DNA from: Euwallacea fornicatus
Taxonomy: Eukaryota; Arthropoda; Insecta; Coleoptera; Curculionidae
Length of the DNA stretch: 64,000 nucleotides
Reading direction: 5' to 3'
NCBI RefSeq assembly: GCF_040115645.1
Contig: NW_027096103.1
Span: 42,958-106,957, forward strand
A program made the translations under genes and the position numbers. Below are positions 41,301 through 50,061 of this stretch, piece by piece (within the stretch, counting starts at the first letter, position 1; each line of letters starts with the position of its first letter). The notes under the pieces are model-generated. The model made no database searches. It saw nothing but the letters and a program-made list of their open reading frames with translations, and was not told the DNA's origin.

Positions 41301-44164
41301 CCGTGAAATCGGCGAGTTTCGTCGGAAATTGCCCGAAAACCACGATTTGGCGTTATTTCGCCAACGCTTCAACCAATTTTGTTCAAATCGTCTCCTTTTG
41401 GCAAAATAAGCATAATAAGGCCTTAAACGGCAAATCGTCAATTTGGCTCTAATAGAAGCGGCACTTTTTGGCCAAATCTTATGATTTGGCGATATCTCGC
41501 AAACGCTACAACCAATTTTGTTCAAATCGTCTCCTTTTGGCAAAATAAGCATAATAAGGCCTTAAACGGCAAATCGTCAATTTGGCTCTAATAGAAGCGG
41601 CACTTTTTGGCCAAATCGTACAAATTGGCGATATCTCGCAAACGCTACAACCAATTTTGTTCAAATCGTCTCCTTTTGGCAAAATAAGCATAATAAGGCC
41701 TTAAACGGCAAATCGTCAATTTGGGTCTAATAGAAGCGGCACTTTTTGGCCAAATCTTATGATTTGGCGTTATCTCGCAAACGCTACAACCAATTTTGTT
41801 CAAATCGTCTCCGTTTGGCAAAATAAGCATAATAAGGCCTTAAACGGCAAATCGTCAATTTGGCTCTAATAGAACCGGCACTTTTTGGCCAAATCTTAAG
41901 ATTTGGCGATATTTCGCCAACGCTACAACCAATTTTGTTCAAATCGTCTCCTTTTGGCAAAATAAGCATAATAAGGCCTTAAACGGCAAATCGTCAATTT
42001 GGCTCTACTAGAAGCGGCACTTTTTGGCCAAATCGTGTAAATCGTACGATTTCGTGCTATTTCCGTCATTCTTAACAATACTGAGCTTAAAAATAGTCAA
42101 ATCCGTGAAATCGGCGAGTTTCGTCGGAAATTGCCCGAAAACCACGATTTGGCGTTATTTCGCCAACGCTTCAACCAATTTTGTTCAAATCGTCTCCTTT
42201 TGGCAAAACAAGCATAATAAGGCCTTAAACGGCAAATCGTCAATTTGGGTCTAATAGAAGCGGCACTTTTTGGCCAAATCGTACAATTTGGCGATATCTC
42301 GCAAACGCTACAACCAATTTTGTTCAAATCGTCTCCTTTTGGCAAAATAAGCATAATAAGGCCTTAAACGGCAAATCGTCAATTTGGGTCTAATAGAAGC
42401 GGCACTTTTTGGCCAAATCTTATGATTTGGCGTTATCTCGCAAACGCTACAACCAATTTTGTTCAAATCGTCTCCTTTTGGCAAAATAAGCATAATAAGG
42501 CCTTAAACGGCAAATCGTTAATTTGGCTCTAATAGAAGCGGCACTTTTTGGCCAAATCGTACAATTTGGAGTTATCTCGCAAACGCTTCAACCAATTTTG
42601 TTCAAATCGTCTCCTTTTGGCAAAATAAGCATAATAAGGCCTTAAACGGCAAATCGTCAATTTGGCGCTAATAGAAGCGGCACTTTTTGGCCAAATCGTA
42701 CAATTTGGCGATATCTCGCAAACACTACAACCAATTTTGTTCAAATCGTCTCCTTTTGGCAAAATAAGCACAATAAGGCCTTAAACGGCAAATCGTCAAT
42801 TTGGGTCTAATAGAAGCGGCACTTTTTGGCCAAATCGTACAATTTGGCGGTATCTCGCAAACGCTACAACCAATTTTGTTCAAATCGTCTCCTTTTGGCA
42901 AAATAAGCATAATAAGGCCTTAAACGGCAAATCGTCAATTTGGCTCTAATAGAAGCGGCACTTTTTGGCCAAATCTTATGATTTGGCGTTATCTCGCAAA
43001 CGCTACAACCAATTTTGTTCAAATCGTCTCCTTTTGGCAAAATAAGCATAATAAGGCCTTAAACGGCAAATCGTCAATTTGGCTCTAATAGAAGCGGCAC
43101 TTTTTGGCCAAATCGTACAATTTGGCGATATCTCGCAAACACTACAACCAATTTTGTTCAAATCGTCTCCTTTTGGCAAAATAAGCATAATAAGGCCTTA
43201 AACGGCAAATCGTCAATTTGGCTCTACTAGAAGCGGCACTTTTTGGCCAAATCGTACAGTTTGGCGATATCTCGCAAACGCTACAACCAATTTTGTTCAA
43301 ATCGTCTCCTTTCGGCAAAATAAGCATAATAAGGCCTTAAACGGCAAATCGTCAATTTGGCTCTAATAGAAGCGGCACTTTTTGGCCAAATCGTACAATT
43401 TGGCGATATCTCGCAAACGCTACAACCAATTTTGTTCAAATCGTCTCCTTTTGGCAAAATAAGCATAATAAGGCCTTAAACGGCAAATCGTCAATTTGGC
43501 TCTAATAGAAGCGGCACTTTTTGGCCAAATTGTACAATTTGGCGATATCTCGGAAACGCTACAACCAATTTTGTTCAAATCGTCTCCTTTTGGCAAAATA
43601 AGCATAATAAGGCCTTAAACGGCAAATCGTCAATTTGGCTCTTATAGAAGCGGCACTTTTTGACCAAATCGTGTAAATCGTACGATTTCGTGCTATTTCC
43701 GTCATTCTTAACAATACTGAGCTTAAAAATAGTCAAATCCGTGAAATCGGCGAGTTTCGTCGGAAATTGCCCGAAAACCACGATTTGGCGTTATTTCGCC
43801 AACGCTTCAACCAATTTTGTTCAAATCGTCTCCTTTTGGCAAAATAAGCATAATAAGGCCTTAAACGGCAAATCGTCAATTTGGCTCTAATAGAAGCGGC
43901 ACTTTTTGGCCAAATTGTACAATTTGGCGATATCTCGCAAACGCTACAACCAATTTTGTTCAAATCGTCTCCTTTTGGCAAAATAAGCATAATAAGGCCT
44001 TAAACGGCAAATCGTCAATTTGGCTCTTATAGAAGCGGCACTTTTTGACCAAATCGTGTAAATCGTACGATTTCGTGCTATTTCCGTCATTCTTAACAAT
44101 ACTGAGCTTAAAAATAGTCATATCCGTGAAATCGGCGAGTTTCGTCGGAAATTGCCCGAAAACC
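26361..44164. repeat. Seventeen 107-bp segments of 246-bp monomers, left domain B
   Basis: The 107-bp segments start at 26361, 27024, 27548, 29879, 30542, 31205, 31729, 32670, 34306, 36637, 38134, 38936, 39460, 41235, 42037, 43673 and 44058. Three sequence groups can be told apart. Group I has ATTCTTAACAAT, usually with TCAGTG, and is followed by CGATACAACC. Group II has ATTCTTTACAAT, CCGTG, a TTTGACGTT exit and CGCTACAACC (29879, 32670, 34306, 38134, 39460). Group III has CCGTG and CGCTTCAACC, mostly preceded by CTCTTATAG and TTTTTGACC (38936, 41235, 42037, 43673, 44058). Each replaces the short hinge of a normal monomer. Confidence 0.92.
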
Positions 44165-44557
44165 ACGATTTGGCGTTATTTCGCCAACGCTTCAACCAAT
44201 TTTGTTCAAATCGTCTCCTTTTGGCAAAATAAGCATAATAAGGCCTTAAACGGCAAATCGTCAATTTGGCTCTAATAGAAGCGGCACTTTTTGGCCAAAT
44301 CTTATGATTTGGCGATATCTCGCAAACGCTACAACCAATTTTGTTCAAATCGTCTCCTTTTGGCAAAATAAGCATAATAAGGCCTTAAACGGCAAATCGT
44401 CAATTTGGCTCTAATAGAAGCGGCACTTTTTGGCCAAATCGTACAAATTGGCGATATCTCGCAAACGCTACAACCAATTTTGTTCAAATCGTCTCCTTTT
44501 GGCAAAATAAGCATAATAAGGCCTTAAACGGCAAATCGTCAATTTGGCTCTACTAGA

Positions 44558-44561
44558 AGCG
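44558..44561. repeat. Target-site duplication AGCG, left copy
   Basis: The four bases AGCG directly before the 5' LTR recur directly after the 3' LTR at 51968-51971. Removing the element and one copy restores an ordinary monomer reading TAGAAGCGGCAC in exact 139-bp phase (anchors 44471 and 52020). A 4-bp duplication is what Ty3/gypsy-type integrases make. Confidence 0.95.
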
Positions 44562-44625
44562 AGTTACCTATGGACCCTGACTATCCAACCAAGGGATTAA
44601 AACGCTGACTCAAGACCTTTTTAGA

Positions 44626-44663
44626 TATAAATATAATTCCTGTACATTAGAATTAGCTCAGTT
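44626..44663 (+). promoter_or_regulatory. Putative LTR core promoter (TATA-like box and initiator)
   Basis: TATAAATA lies at 44626-44633 and TCAGTT, a match to the arthropod initiator TCAKTY, at 44658-44663. If the initiator A at 44660 is +1, the TATA-like box starts at -34, close to the usual distance. Errantivirus promoters are often initiator-dependent. The start site is inferred, not shown. Confidence 0.6.
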
Positions 44664-44681
44664 CTAACTTAAGTCTGTATT

Positions 44682-44687
44682 AATAAA
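44682..44687 (+). promoter_or_regulatory. Polyadenylation hexamer in the LTR
   Basis: AATAAA occurs 22 bases after the proposed start, so it would fall inside a short R region. The equivalent in the 3' LTR (51881-51886) would be the one used for 3'-end formation. Confidence 0.55.
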
Positions 44688-44767
44688 ATTCATTTTTACC
44701 GATCGTTCGACTTGATTTTAATTAAATAAATTTTTTAAAATATATTTTCCAAATCAGAAAATATAAC

Positions 44768-44785
44768 TGGCGCAGTCGGTAGGAT
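44768..44785 (+). other. Primer-binding site, serine-tRNA type
   Basis: TGGCGCAGTCGGTAGGAT is complementary to the CCA-tailed 3' end expected of an insect serine tRNA with a CGCAGTCG acceptor stem, as described for 17.6/297/ZAM-like elements. It overlaps the last base of the LTR by one. The assignment rests on recall of the tRNA end and should be checked against the host tRNA. Confidence 0.8.
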
Positions 44786-44931
44786 AATCCAACGGGCTCG
44801 TGAGAGAAATTAGTGCTTCACGAACTAACCTGAAGATATCCGGTACGAGTCTACGAAGAGAAGAATACAAGAATCCGAAGAAAAGCAGCCTTGACCAGAC
44901 CCAAATAGCTGACCAGGCGTTGCTACAGAGA

Positions 44932-44960
44932 ATGCTAAAAGAAGTGATCCTTGTACTGGG
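44932..44960 (+). CDS. Proposed env first coding exon
   Basis: These are 29 coding bases, nine codons plus two bases, from the first ATG of the transcript to the base before the splice donor GTAAGT at 44961. Splicing to 50062 keeps the frame open into env. The codons are mostly for Leu, Val and Ile after a Lys/Glu start, so this exon would form the front of a hydrophobic signal peptide that continues into the first codons of exon 2. No other ATG is available to env upstream of its furin-site region except internal methionines. If unspliced, the same ATG makes only a 10-codon upstream ORF. The call depends on the splice prediction. Confidence 0.7.
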
Positions 44961-44966
44961 GTAAGT
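44961..44966 (+). promoter_or_regulatory. Splice donor for env mRNA
   Basis: GTAAGT preceded by GGG matches the consensus donor fully from +1 to +6. It is 38 bases upstream of the gag ATG, so splicing removes all of gag and pol (5101-base intron, 44961-50061). Its TAA is also the stop codon of the 10-codon upstream ORF. Confidence 0.78.
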
Positions 44967-44998
44967 ACAATTGGGTTATGTAGATATTACATATTTTC

Positions 44999-46288
44999 AT
45001 GTCAAATATAGAAGAGCTATTAGATTCTATAGCCACTTTAAAAATTAGTGAACCTTCTATTGATCCTATTTCACGAAACTTAGAAAGTAAAGGAATTAAT
45101 CAAAACAAAATGACTGAATTTAAACTTGAATATTTGAACTGCATTCCACAATTCGATGGTAGTCCGAACGATCTGGGTAGATATCTGAGTGTATGTCAAT
45201 CGGTAATAGATACATTTTATGTAGCGCAGCAAACGAACAGTTTCCAAAACGTGTACTTATTGAATTGTATCATTGGGAAACTTACGGGAAATGCCAAATT
45301 AGTATTAGGAACTCAGAACGTAAAAACATGGGAAGAATTAAAAATAATACTTAATAGACATTTCGCGGATCAAAGGGATGAGTCATGTTTAAATCGAGAT
45401 TTGGTAATGATGAGACAACAAAATAACGAACATCCGGAACAATTTTACGACAGAATTCTTCACATATTAAATTTATTATGTTCATATACAAATGCACATG
45501 AAACAACTGAACAAGGAAGAGCATTAAAAAAAAATCTCTATAATGAATTGGCTTTAAAGACATTTTTATCAGGGCTTAAGGAACCATTGGGTACGAACAT
45601 TAGGTGTATGAGACCAGTTGATCTCCCGCAAGCACTCCAATTTGTAAACGAAGAAAGTAATATCCATTACTTGCGTTCTTACAATAATACGCTAAGACCA
45701 AACAACAGACAATTTAATCAACCATCAAGAATGAGGTCGCAACCTAATATTCGTAATGACCAATTCCCAAGGCCCAGCTACAATTCTTTTAATCCTCAAG
45801 GAGGCTTCCAGAGATCGAACCACAACTCTTTCAATCAAACAAGATATTTTCAGCCGAACTTTCAAAATAATTCGACATTCAATAATATACCGCCTACCAA
45901 TGTGTTTAGGCCAAATCAAAATAAACCGTTGCCTAATCCAACCCCGATGAGCATGTCCACCAGGCGTACTGGCAGGACATTCCAATCCAATAATAACAAT
46001 TTCAATAATTCTAATAATTATCAAACCAGGAACCATTTTAATAATCAAAGCCAAAATCCTAACTTTACATTCGAAGAATTGTATAATGTAGACACTTCTC
46101 ATGAACAAAGTAATATTGCTGATTCAGGAGTAGCATGTGAAACAACGACCCGGCATGCCCGGATGCAACATGATCCGTGCGATTCAGAGTACGTGACAAA
46201 CAACATGAATGATGACACAGCGTGCAGGTGTTTATCATCCAACAATGCAAATTTTCTGGGAACCGGCCTGCGAAACGATGTCACCTAG
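44999..46288 (+). CDS. gag: Gag polyprotein
   Basis: This 429-residue structural polyprotein forms the particle core and binds genomic RNA. Residues about 45-200 resemble the retrotransposon capsid domain: an F-D-G segment near 52, a W-E-E-L-K motif at 111-115, an N-R-x-F motif at 119-122, a Q-x-x-N-E segment near 141, and F-L-S-G-L at 189-193. From about residue 225 to 370 the protein is low-complexity, rich in Asn, Gln, Arg and Phe, and probably does the nucleic-acid binding. No CCHC zinc knuckle is seen, which is common in errantivirus Gag. The start chosen is the first in-frame ATG after the leader; its context is weak (T at -3), and the next Met is at residue 38. It overlaps pol by tens of bases in the -1 frame, and the slippery site is 31 bases before the gag stop codon. 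Confidence 0.93.
   Translation: MSNIEELLDSIATLKISEPSIDPISRNLESKGINQNKMTEFKLEYLNCIPQFDGSPNDLGRYLSVCQSVIDTFYVAQQTNSFQNVYLLNCIIGKLTGNAKLVLGTQNVKTWEELKIILNRHFADQRDESCLNRDLVMMRQQNNEHPEQFYDRILHILNLLCSYTNAHETTEQGRALKKNLYNELALKTFLSGLKEPLGTNIRCMRPVDLPQALQFVNEESNIHYLRSYNNTLRPNNRQFNQPSRMRSQPNIRNDQFPRPSYNSFNPQGGFQRSNHNSFNQTRYFQPNFQNNSTFNNIPPTNVFRPNQNKPLPNPTPMSMSTRRTGRTFQSNNNNFNNSNNYQTRNHFNNQSQNPNFTFEELYNVDTSHEQSNIADSGVACETTTRHARMQHDPCDSEYVTNNMNDDTACRCLSSNNANFLGTGLRNDVT
46249..46255 (+). promoter_or_regulatory. -1 ribosomal frameshift slippery heptamer
   Basis: AAATTTT is read by gag as A AAT TTT, which fits the X XXY YYZ rule exactly. Slipping back one base enters the pol frame, which is open from here to 49995. 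The gag stop TAG follows at 46286-46288. No obvious simple stem-loop was found downstream by eye; a pseudoknot cannot be excluded. Confidence 0.82.
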
Positions 46289-49200
46289 AACCTGAAACCA
46301 TAATGTTAAACACTAATAGTACAGGCGAACTTTCATACATCATTTTCCCAGAACAAAATTTAAAACTTCTAATAGATAGTGGGTCGACCAAGTCATTTAT
46401 AAATCCGGAAAAAGCAAATAAATACTTTTCTACATTTGTAAAAGAAGACCCGTTCATAGTGTCAACTGTTTTTCAGAGTTCAGCACACAAGTATAGTGTA
46501 ACTATTCCGACTCCTCAAATGTTTAAATTAAAAAAGAATCATAGAATGAAATTCTACTTATTTAATTTCCATGACAAATTCGATGGATTAATTGGGATAG
46601 ACAATCTTAAAATTTTACAAGCCAAATTAGATTACGAAAAAGGGTACTTGTGCACACCCTATATGAGTATTAAGCTATGTTTTCAAGAATCTCAACCAAA
46701 CATAAATAATGTGATTGTCTCAGCCCGAACCGAACAAGTAATAGAAATTAAGACCAGTTTACGTAATGGTGATGTAATATTACCTTACCAAAAAATACAA
46801 GATCTTGAAATCCCGAATTGTGTTATAAAAGCAAAAAATGGTCGAGCATTGACAACCATACTGAATAAATCCGATAAAGATAGGATATTGAACGTTTCTA
46901 AACCATTTGAAGTAGAAGAATACGATGAAAATGAGAACATTAACCCCGAGACATATTTGGAATTAAACCATATACATCATGAACAGGAAAAATTTGATAA
47001 CTCCAACATACGTACAGAACACTTGAATTCCGAGGAAAAACAAAGAATACTGGACTTATGTACAGAATACAAAGAGATATTTTACAGAGAGGGAATGCCT
47101 TTGACATTCACCAGTCAAATCAAGCATAGAATTAAGACGACAGATGAATTGCCTGTATATGCTAAAACCTATCGCTATCCGTTCATTCACAAGACGGAGG
47201 TTCAAAAACAAATAAACCAGATGTTAAATCAAGGAATAATTAAACCAAGCGATTCACCGTGGTCTGCACCAATTTGGATAGTACCTAAAAAGAAAGACGC
47301 CTCCGGAAAACAAAAGTGGAGGGTTTGCGTAGACTTTAGAAAACTTAATGAGAAGACTATAGATGATAAATACCCTTTACCTAATATTACTGATTTACTA
47401 GATAAACTCGGCAAATGCCAATACTTCACCACGCTTGATCTGGCAAGTGGATTTCACCAGATAGAGATGGAGAAGAATGATATGAAAAAGACGGCATTCA
47501 GCACAGAACAGGGACATTTTGAATATACCAGGATGCCCTTCGGATTAAAAAATGCTCCAGCTACATTCCAGAGAGTAATGGATAATATCCTGAGGGGCAT
47601 TCAAAACGAAAAATGCCTTGTGTATCTTGACGATATTATCGTCTTCTCAACTTCTTTACAGGAACACATAGAAAGACTAAGAGCGGTATTTGATAGATTA
47701 AAACAAGCTAACCTGAAAATACAATTGGATAAAAGCGAATTTTTAAGGAAGGAAGTGGCATATCTGGGACATGTCGTGACACCCGATGGAGTAAAACCAA
47801 ACCCAGACAAGATAAAGGCAATTAAAAACTACCCAATACCTAGAACTACGAAGGAAATTAAAGGATTCCTGGGTCTTTTAGGATATTATAGGAAATTTAT
47901 AAATAACTTTGCGGGATTAACGAAACCCTTAACGAAGTGTTTAAAAAAGAAAGCTAAGATTGTACATAATCAGGAATTTCTACATTGTTTTGAAAATTGT
48001 AAAAACGTGCTAATCAACGAACCTATATTAAAATACCCAGATTTTGACAAACCCTTTAATGTAACCTGTGATGCTAGCAATGTGGCATTAGGAGCGGTAT
48101 TATCACAAGGACCGATTGGACAAGACCTGCCCATCGCTTACGCATCCAGGACATTGAATGAGTCTGAACAAAAATACTCAACTATAGAGAAAGAATGTTT
48201 ATGCCTTGTCTGGGCCACAAAGTACTTTAGACCATATTTGTTCGGGAGAAAATTCAAAATAGTGACAGACCATAAACCATTACAATGGCTTTTTAATCTA
48301 AAAGATCCTTCATCTAAATTACTAAGGTGGAGGATCAGACTAGAAGAATTTGATTATGATATTATATACAAGAAGAGAAAATCAAACACAAATGCTGACG
48401 CGTTAAGCAGAATAGAAATCCACACTAAAGAAACAGACGGATTCTCCGAGCTTGTTAAATACATGGATGACTTTAACAAGTCACTGCAAGAAGAAAAGAA
48501 TAACGAAGCAGGACCCTCGACGGACCAATTATCTATGATCGCAAATCCAGATTTAGAGCGGAAAGAAATTCTTAACGAAGAAGAAACAAATGAAGCTGAA
48601 ATGGAAACAATACATACAAATGAAGATCAAGACCCAATTGTGGGAGTACCGATCATAGAAGCAGCAGTAAATTTTGGTGCTAATCAGATAATAATATCTA
48701 GGGTATTCCACTCCCCGGCGCAACCTAAATTGATCACTCTTTTTGGAAAAAAACGCCGATACATCTTGCAAGTTTCTCAAGATAATGCAGAATACGACAT
48801 CATGAAATTTATTAATGAAAACGTGGACCCAATGAAACTATACTCCATTTATTTCGAAGACCCCGATATGTACCCAGAATTTTGTGAAATAATAAGAAAA
48901 AATTTCAAATGGCCATCTTTGAAACTTCGAAAATGTACGATTAAATTAGTAGATGTAGTCGACGAGGACGAAACACAAGAAGTCATTAAAGCTTATCACG
49001 AAGGGAAAACAAATCACAGAGGGATTGAAGAGACGGAACAAAGAATTAAAACCAAATACTACTGGCCAAACTTAAAATTAAGTATACAAAGTTACGTTAA
49101 CCAATGTGAAATTTGCCAACGGAGCAAATATGAAAGGAATCCAGTAAAGATGGAACTCAACATAACCCCCACGGCAAGTAAACCTTTTGAAATAATACAT

Positions 49201-49995
49201 TTGGATACATACACCGCAGAGAAACAAAAATTTTTAACAATAATAGACAGCTTTTCAAAGTATGCTCAAATATATCCATTAAATTCACTAAATGCAGTAG
49301 AAATAGCAGATAACCTAATCCTATTTTTTACTCATCACGGCATTCCAAAACAGATAATAACGGATAACGGAACCGAATTTAAGAACACGGTGGTAACAGA
49401 ATTATTACAAACTCATAAGGTAAAAGTACACTTTTGTTCACCAGACCACCCACAGTCGAATGGCATGATCGAAAGGTTGCATTCCACACTATCTGAACAC
49501 ATCAGGGTCTTGAATAATCAAGGACAAGAAAAGGTACCCGTGGCCAAAAAACTAAAATATGCTTTGTTAGCCTATAACTATACAACACATTCGTCTACCA
49601 ATCTCAAACCAATGGACATTATTAGCGGGCATATGAGCAGTGAAGATCCTTTCGATGTAGATATTAACAGAGAACTTGTGACTGACTACGTTAATGACCA
49701 CCGGGAGCGTACAAGAATTCTTTATTCAAAGGTGAATGAATTCCAGACAAATTTGAAGCAAAAAATTGCCGAAAAACGTAACGAAGACAAAGACCAATCC
49801 ACCTTATTTAAAGAAAACGAACAAGTGTACGTTAAGAAAAAGGAAAGAGACAAATTAAGTGATCCATTTAACAAACCAACAAGAATAGAATCAATCGATC
49901 AGGCTAGAAAAACGGTACGAATAACTGACGGGAAAAAAGTACACATGAGCAATTTAAAACGCCCCTTACGAAAGAGGTACAGCATTAATAAATAA
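46255..49995 (+). CDS. pol: Pol polyprotein: protease, reverse transcriptase, RNase H, integrase
   Basis: It is expressed as Gag-Pol by -1 frameshifting, so the start given is the first codon after the slip; an in-frame ATG at 46222 is probably not used. Numbering from that ATG, the aspartic protease has D-S-G at 52-54. The reverse transcriptase has motif A Asp406 (L-D-L-A-S-G) and the Y-L-D-D box at 468-471. RNase H has Asp617, Glu658 and Asp683. Integrase has an H-H-C-C zinc site (His926, His932, Cys962, Cys965) and a D,D35E triad (Asp995, Asp1048, Glu1084). A basic tail with a degenerate G-P-F/Y-like segment (D-P-F) ends the protein. Domain order PR-RT-RH-IN is that of Ty3/gypsy elements. 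All catalytic residues are present and nothing is truncated. Confidence 0.96.
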   Translation, partial: SGNRPAKRCHLEPETIMLNTNSTGELSYIIFPEQNLKLLIDSGSTKSFINPEKANKYFSTFVKEDPFIVSTVFQSSAHKYSVTIPTPQMFKLKKNHRMKFYLFNFHDKFDGLIGIDNLKILQAKLDYEKGYLCTPYMSIKLCFQESQPNINNVIVSARTEQVIEIKTSLRNGDVILPYQKIQDLEIPNCVIKAKNGRALTTILNKSDKDRILNVSKPFEVEEYDENENINPETYLELNHIHHEQEKFDNSNIRTEHLNSEEKQRILDLCTEYKEIFYREGMPLTFTSQIKHRIKTTDELPVYAKTYRYPFIHKTEVQKQINQMLNQGIIKPSDSPWSAPIWIVPKKKDASGKQKWRVCVDFRKLNEKTIDDKYPLPNITDLLDKLGKCQYFTTLDLASGFHQIEMEKNDMKKTAFSTEQGHFEYTRMPFGLKNAPATFQRVMDNILRGIQNEKCLVYLDDIIVFSTSLQEHIERLRAVFDRLKQANLKIQLDKSEFLRKEVAYLGHVVTPDGVKPNPDKIKAIKNYPIPRTTKEIKGFLGLLGYYRKFINNFAGLTKPLTKCLKKKAKIVHNQEFLHCFENCKNVLINEPILKYPDFDKPFNVTCDASNVALGAVLSQGPIGQDLPIAYASRTLNESEQKYSTIEKECLCLVWATKYFRPYLFGRKFKIVTDHKPLQWLFNLKDPSSKLLRWRIRLEEFDYDIIYKKRKSNTNADALSRIEIHTKETDGFSELVKYMDDFNKSLQEEKNNEAGPSTDQLSMIANPDLERKEILNEEETNEAEMETIHTNEDQDPIVGVPIIEAAVNFGANQIIISRVFHSPAQPKLITLFGKKRRYILQVSQDNAEYDIMKFINENVDPMKLYSIYFEDPDMYPEFCEIIRKNFKWPSLKLRKCTIKLVDVVDEDETQEVIKAYHEGKTNHRGIEETEQRIKTKYYWPNLKLSIQSYVNQCEICQRSKYERNPVKMELNITPTASKPFEIIHLDTYTAEKQKFLTIIDSFSKYAQIYPLNSLNAVEIADNLILFFTHHGIPKQIITDNGTEFKNTVVTELLQTHKVKVHFCSPDHPQSNGMIERLHSTLSEHIRVLNNQGQEKVPVAKKLKYALLAYNYTTHSSTNLKPMDIISGHMSSEDPFDVDINRELVTDYVNDHRERTRILYSKVNEFQTNLKQKIAEKRNEDKDQSTLFKENEQVYVKKKERDKLSDPFNKPTRIESIDQARKTVRITDGKKVHMSNLKRPLRKRYSINK

Positions 49996-50061
49996 TAAGA
50001 AGAATTTTCCTAGTTAAGGCATATGTAAATATATTAACCACAACAATTAATTTTATTTCAG
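49996..50061 (+). promoter_or_regulatory. env splice acceptor region
   Basis: A pyrimidine-rich TTTTATTTCAG ends at 50061, and a TTAAC branch-point-like motif lies about 25 bases upstream near 50033-50038. The env reading frame is open from 50051, just after a TAA at 50048-50050, so it crosses the acceptor without an ATG. This is expected if the start codon comes from an upstream exon. Confidence 0.75.

Larger units (their letters stand above)
22205..44561. repeat. 139/246-bp satellite array, domain B (left of the retroelement)
   Basis: The tandem phase of domain A continues without a break, but the monomers change character. Here they carry AAACACTACAACC, GGGTCTAATAG, CGTTATCTCGC, CGGTATCTCGC, AGCACAATAAG and the CTTAAG hinge followed by ATATTTCGCCAACG. 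Seventeen 246-bp monomers are mixed in. Divergence between neighbours is higher than in domain A, and higher-order blocks of roughly 4 to 5 kb can be traced: 26348 onward with 30529 onward (offset 4181, with later one-monomer shifts), and 34438-35457 with 39592-40611 (offset 5154). No gene is seen. Confidence 0.97.
44562..44768 (+). repeat. 5' long terminal repeat (207 bp)
   Basis: It begins AGTTA and ends TAACT, a perfect 5-bp inverted repeat as found at gypsy-group LTR ends. It matches the 3' LTR at 51761-51967 base for base as far as can be read. It holds a TATA-like box, an initiator match and a polyadenylation hexamer. Its last T is also the first base of the primer-binding match. Confidence 0.97.
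44786..44998 (+). other. Leader between primer site and gag
   Basis: This 213-bp untranslated leader has its first ATG at 44932, in a good context (A at -3). That ATG opens 10 codons and stops at TAA 44962-44964. A second ATG at 44978-44980 is followed immediately by TAG, a start-stop pair in frame with gag. The GGG/GTAAGT splice donor lies in between. RNA packaging signals are probably here too but cannot be recognised by eye. Confidence 0.8.

Noticed and set aside
8..44514. Hundreds of 61- to 99-residue minus-strand reading frames of nearly the same sequence, and recurring 68- to 76-residue frames on either strand
   Set aside because: They recur once per 139- or 246-bp monomer. The period is not a multiple of three, so each runs into the next monomer in a different frame and stops. 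Differences between them follow the DNA variants at the hinge and do not look like codon-level constraint.
1..44561. CRISPR array
   Set aside because: The repeats are contiguous 139- and 246-bp units without unique spacers, and the sequence is eukaryotic.
45725..46108. 127-residue antisense frame opposite gag
   Set aside because: It is a shadow of the low-complexity Asn/Gln-rich part of gag; no independent signal or recognisable domain.
46222..46254. Independent ATG start for pol at 46222
   Set aside because: It lies inside gag, and the slippery heptamer just downstream explains pol expression better.
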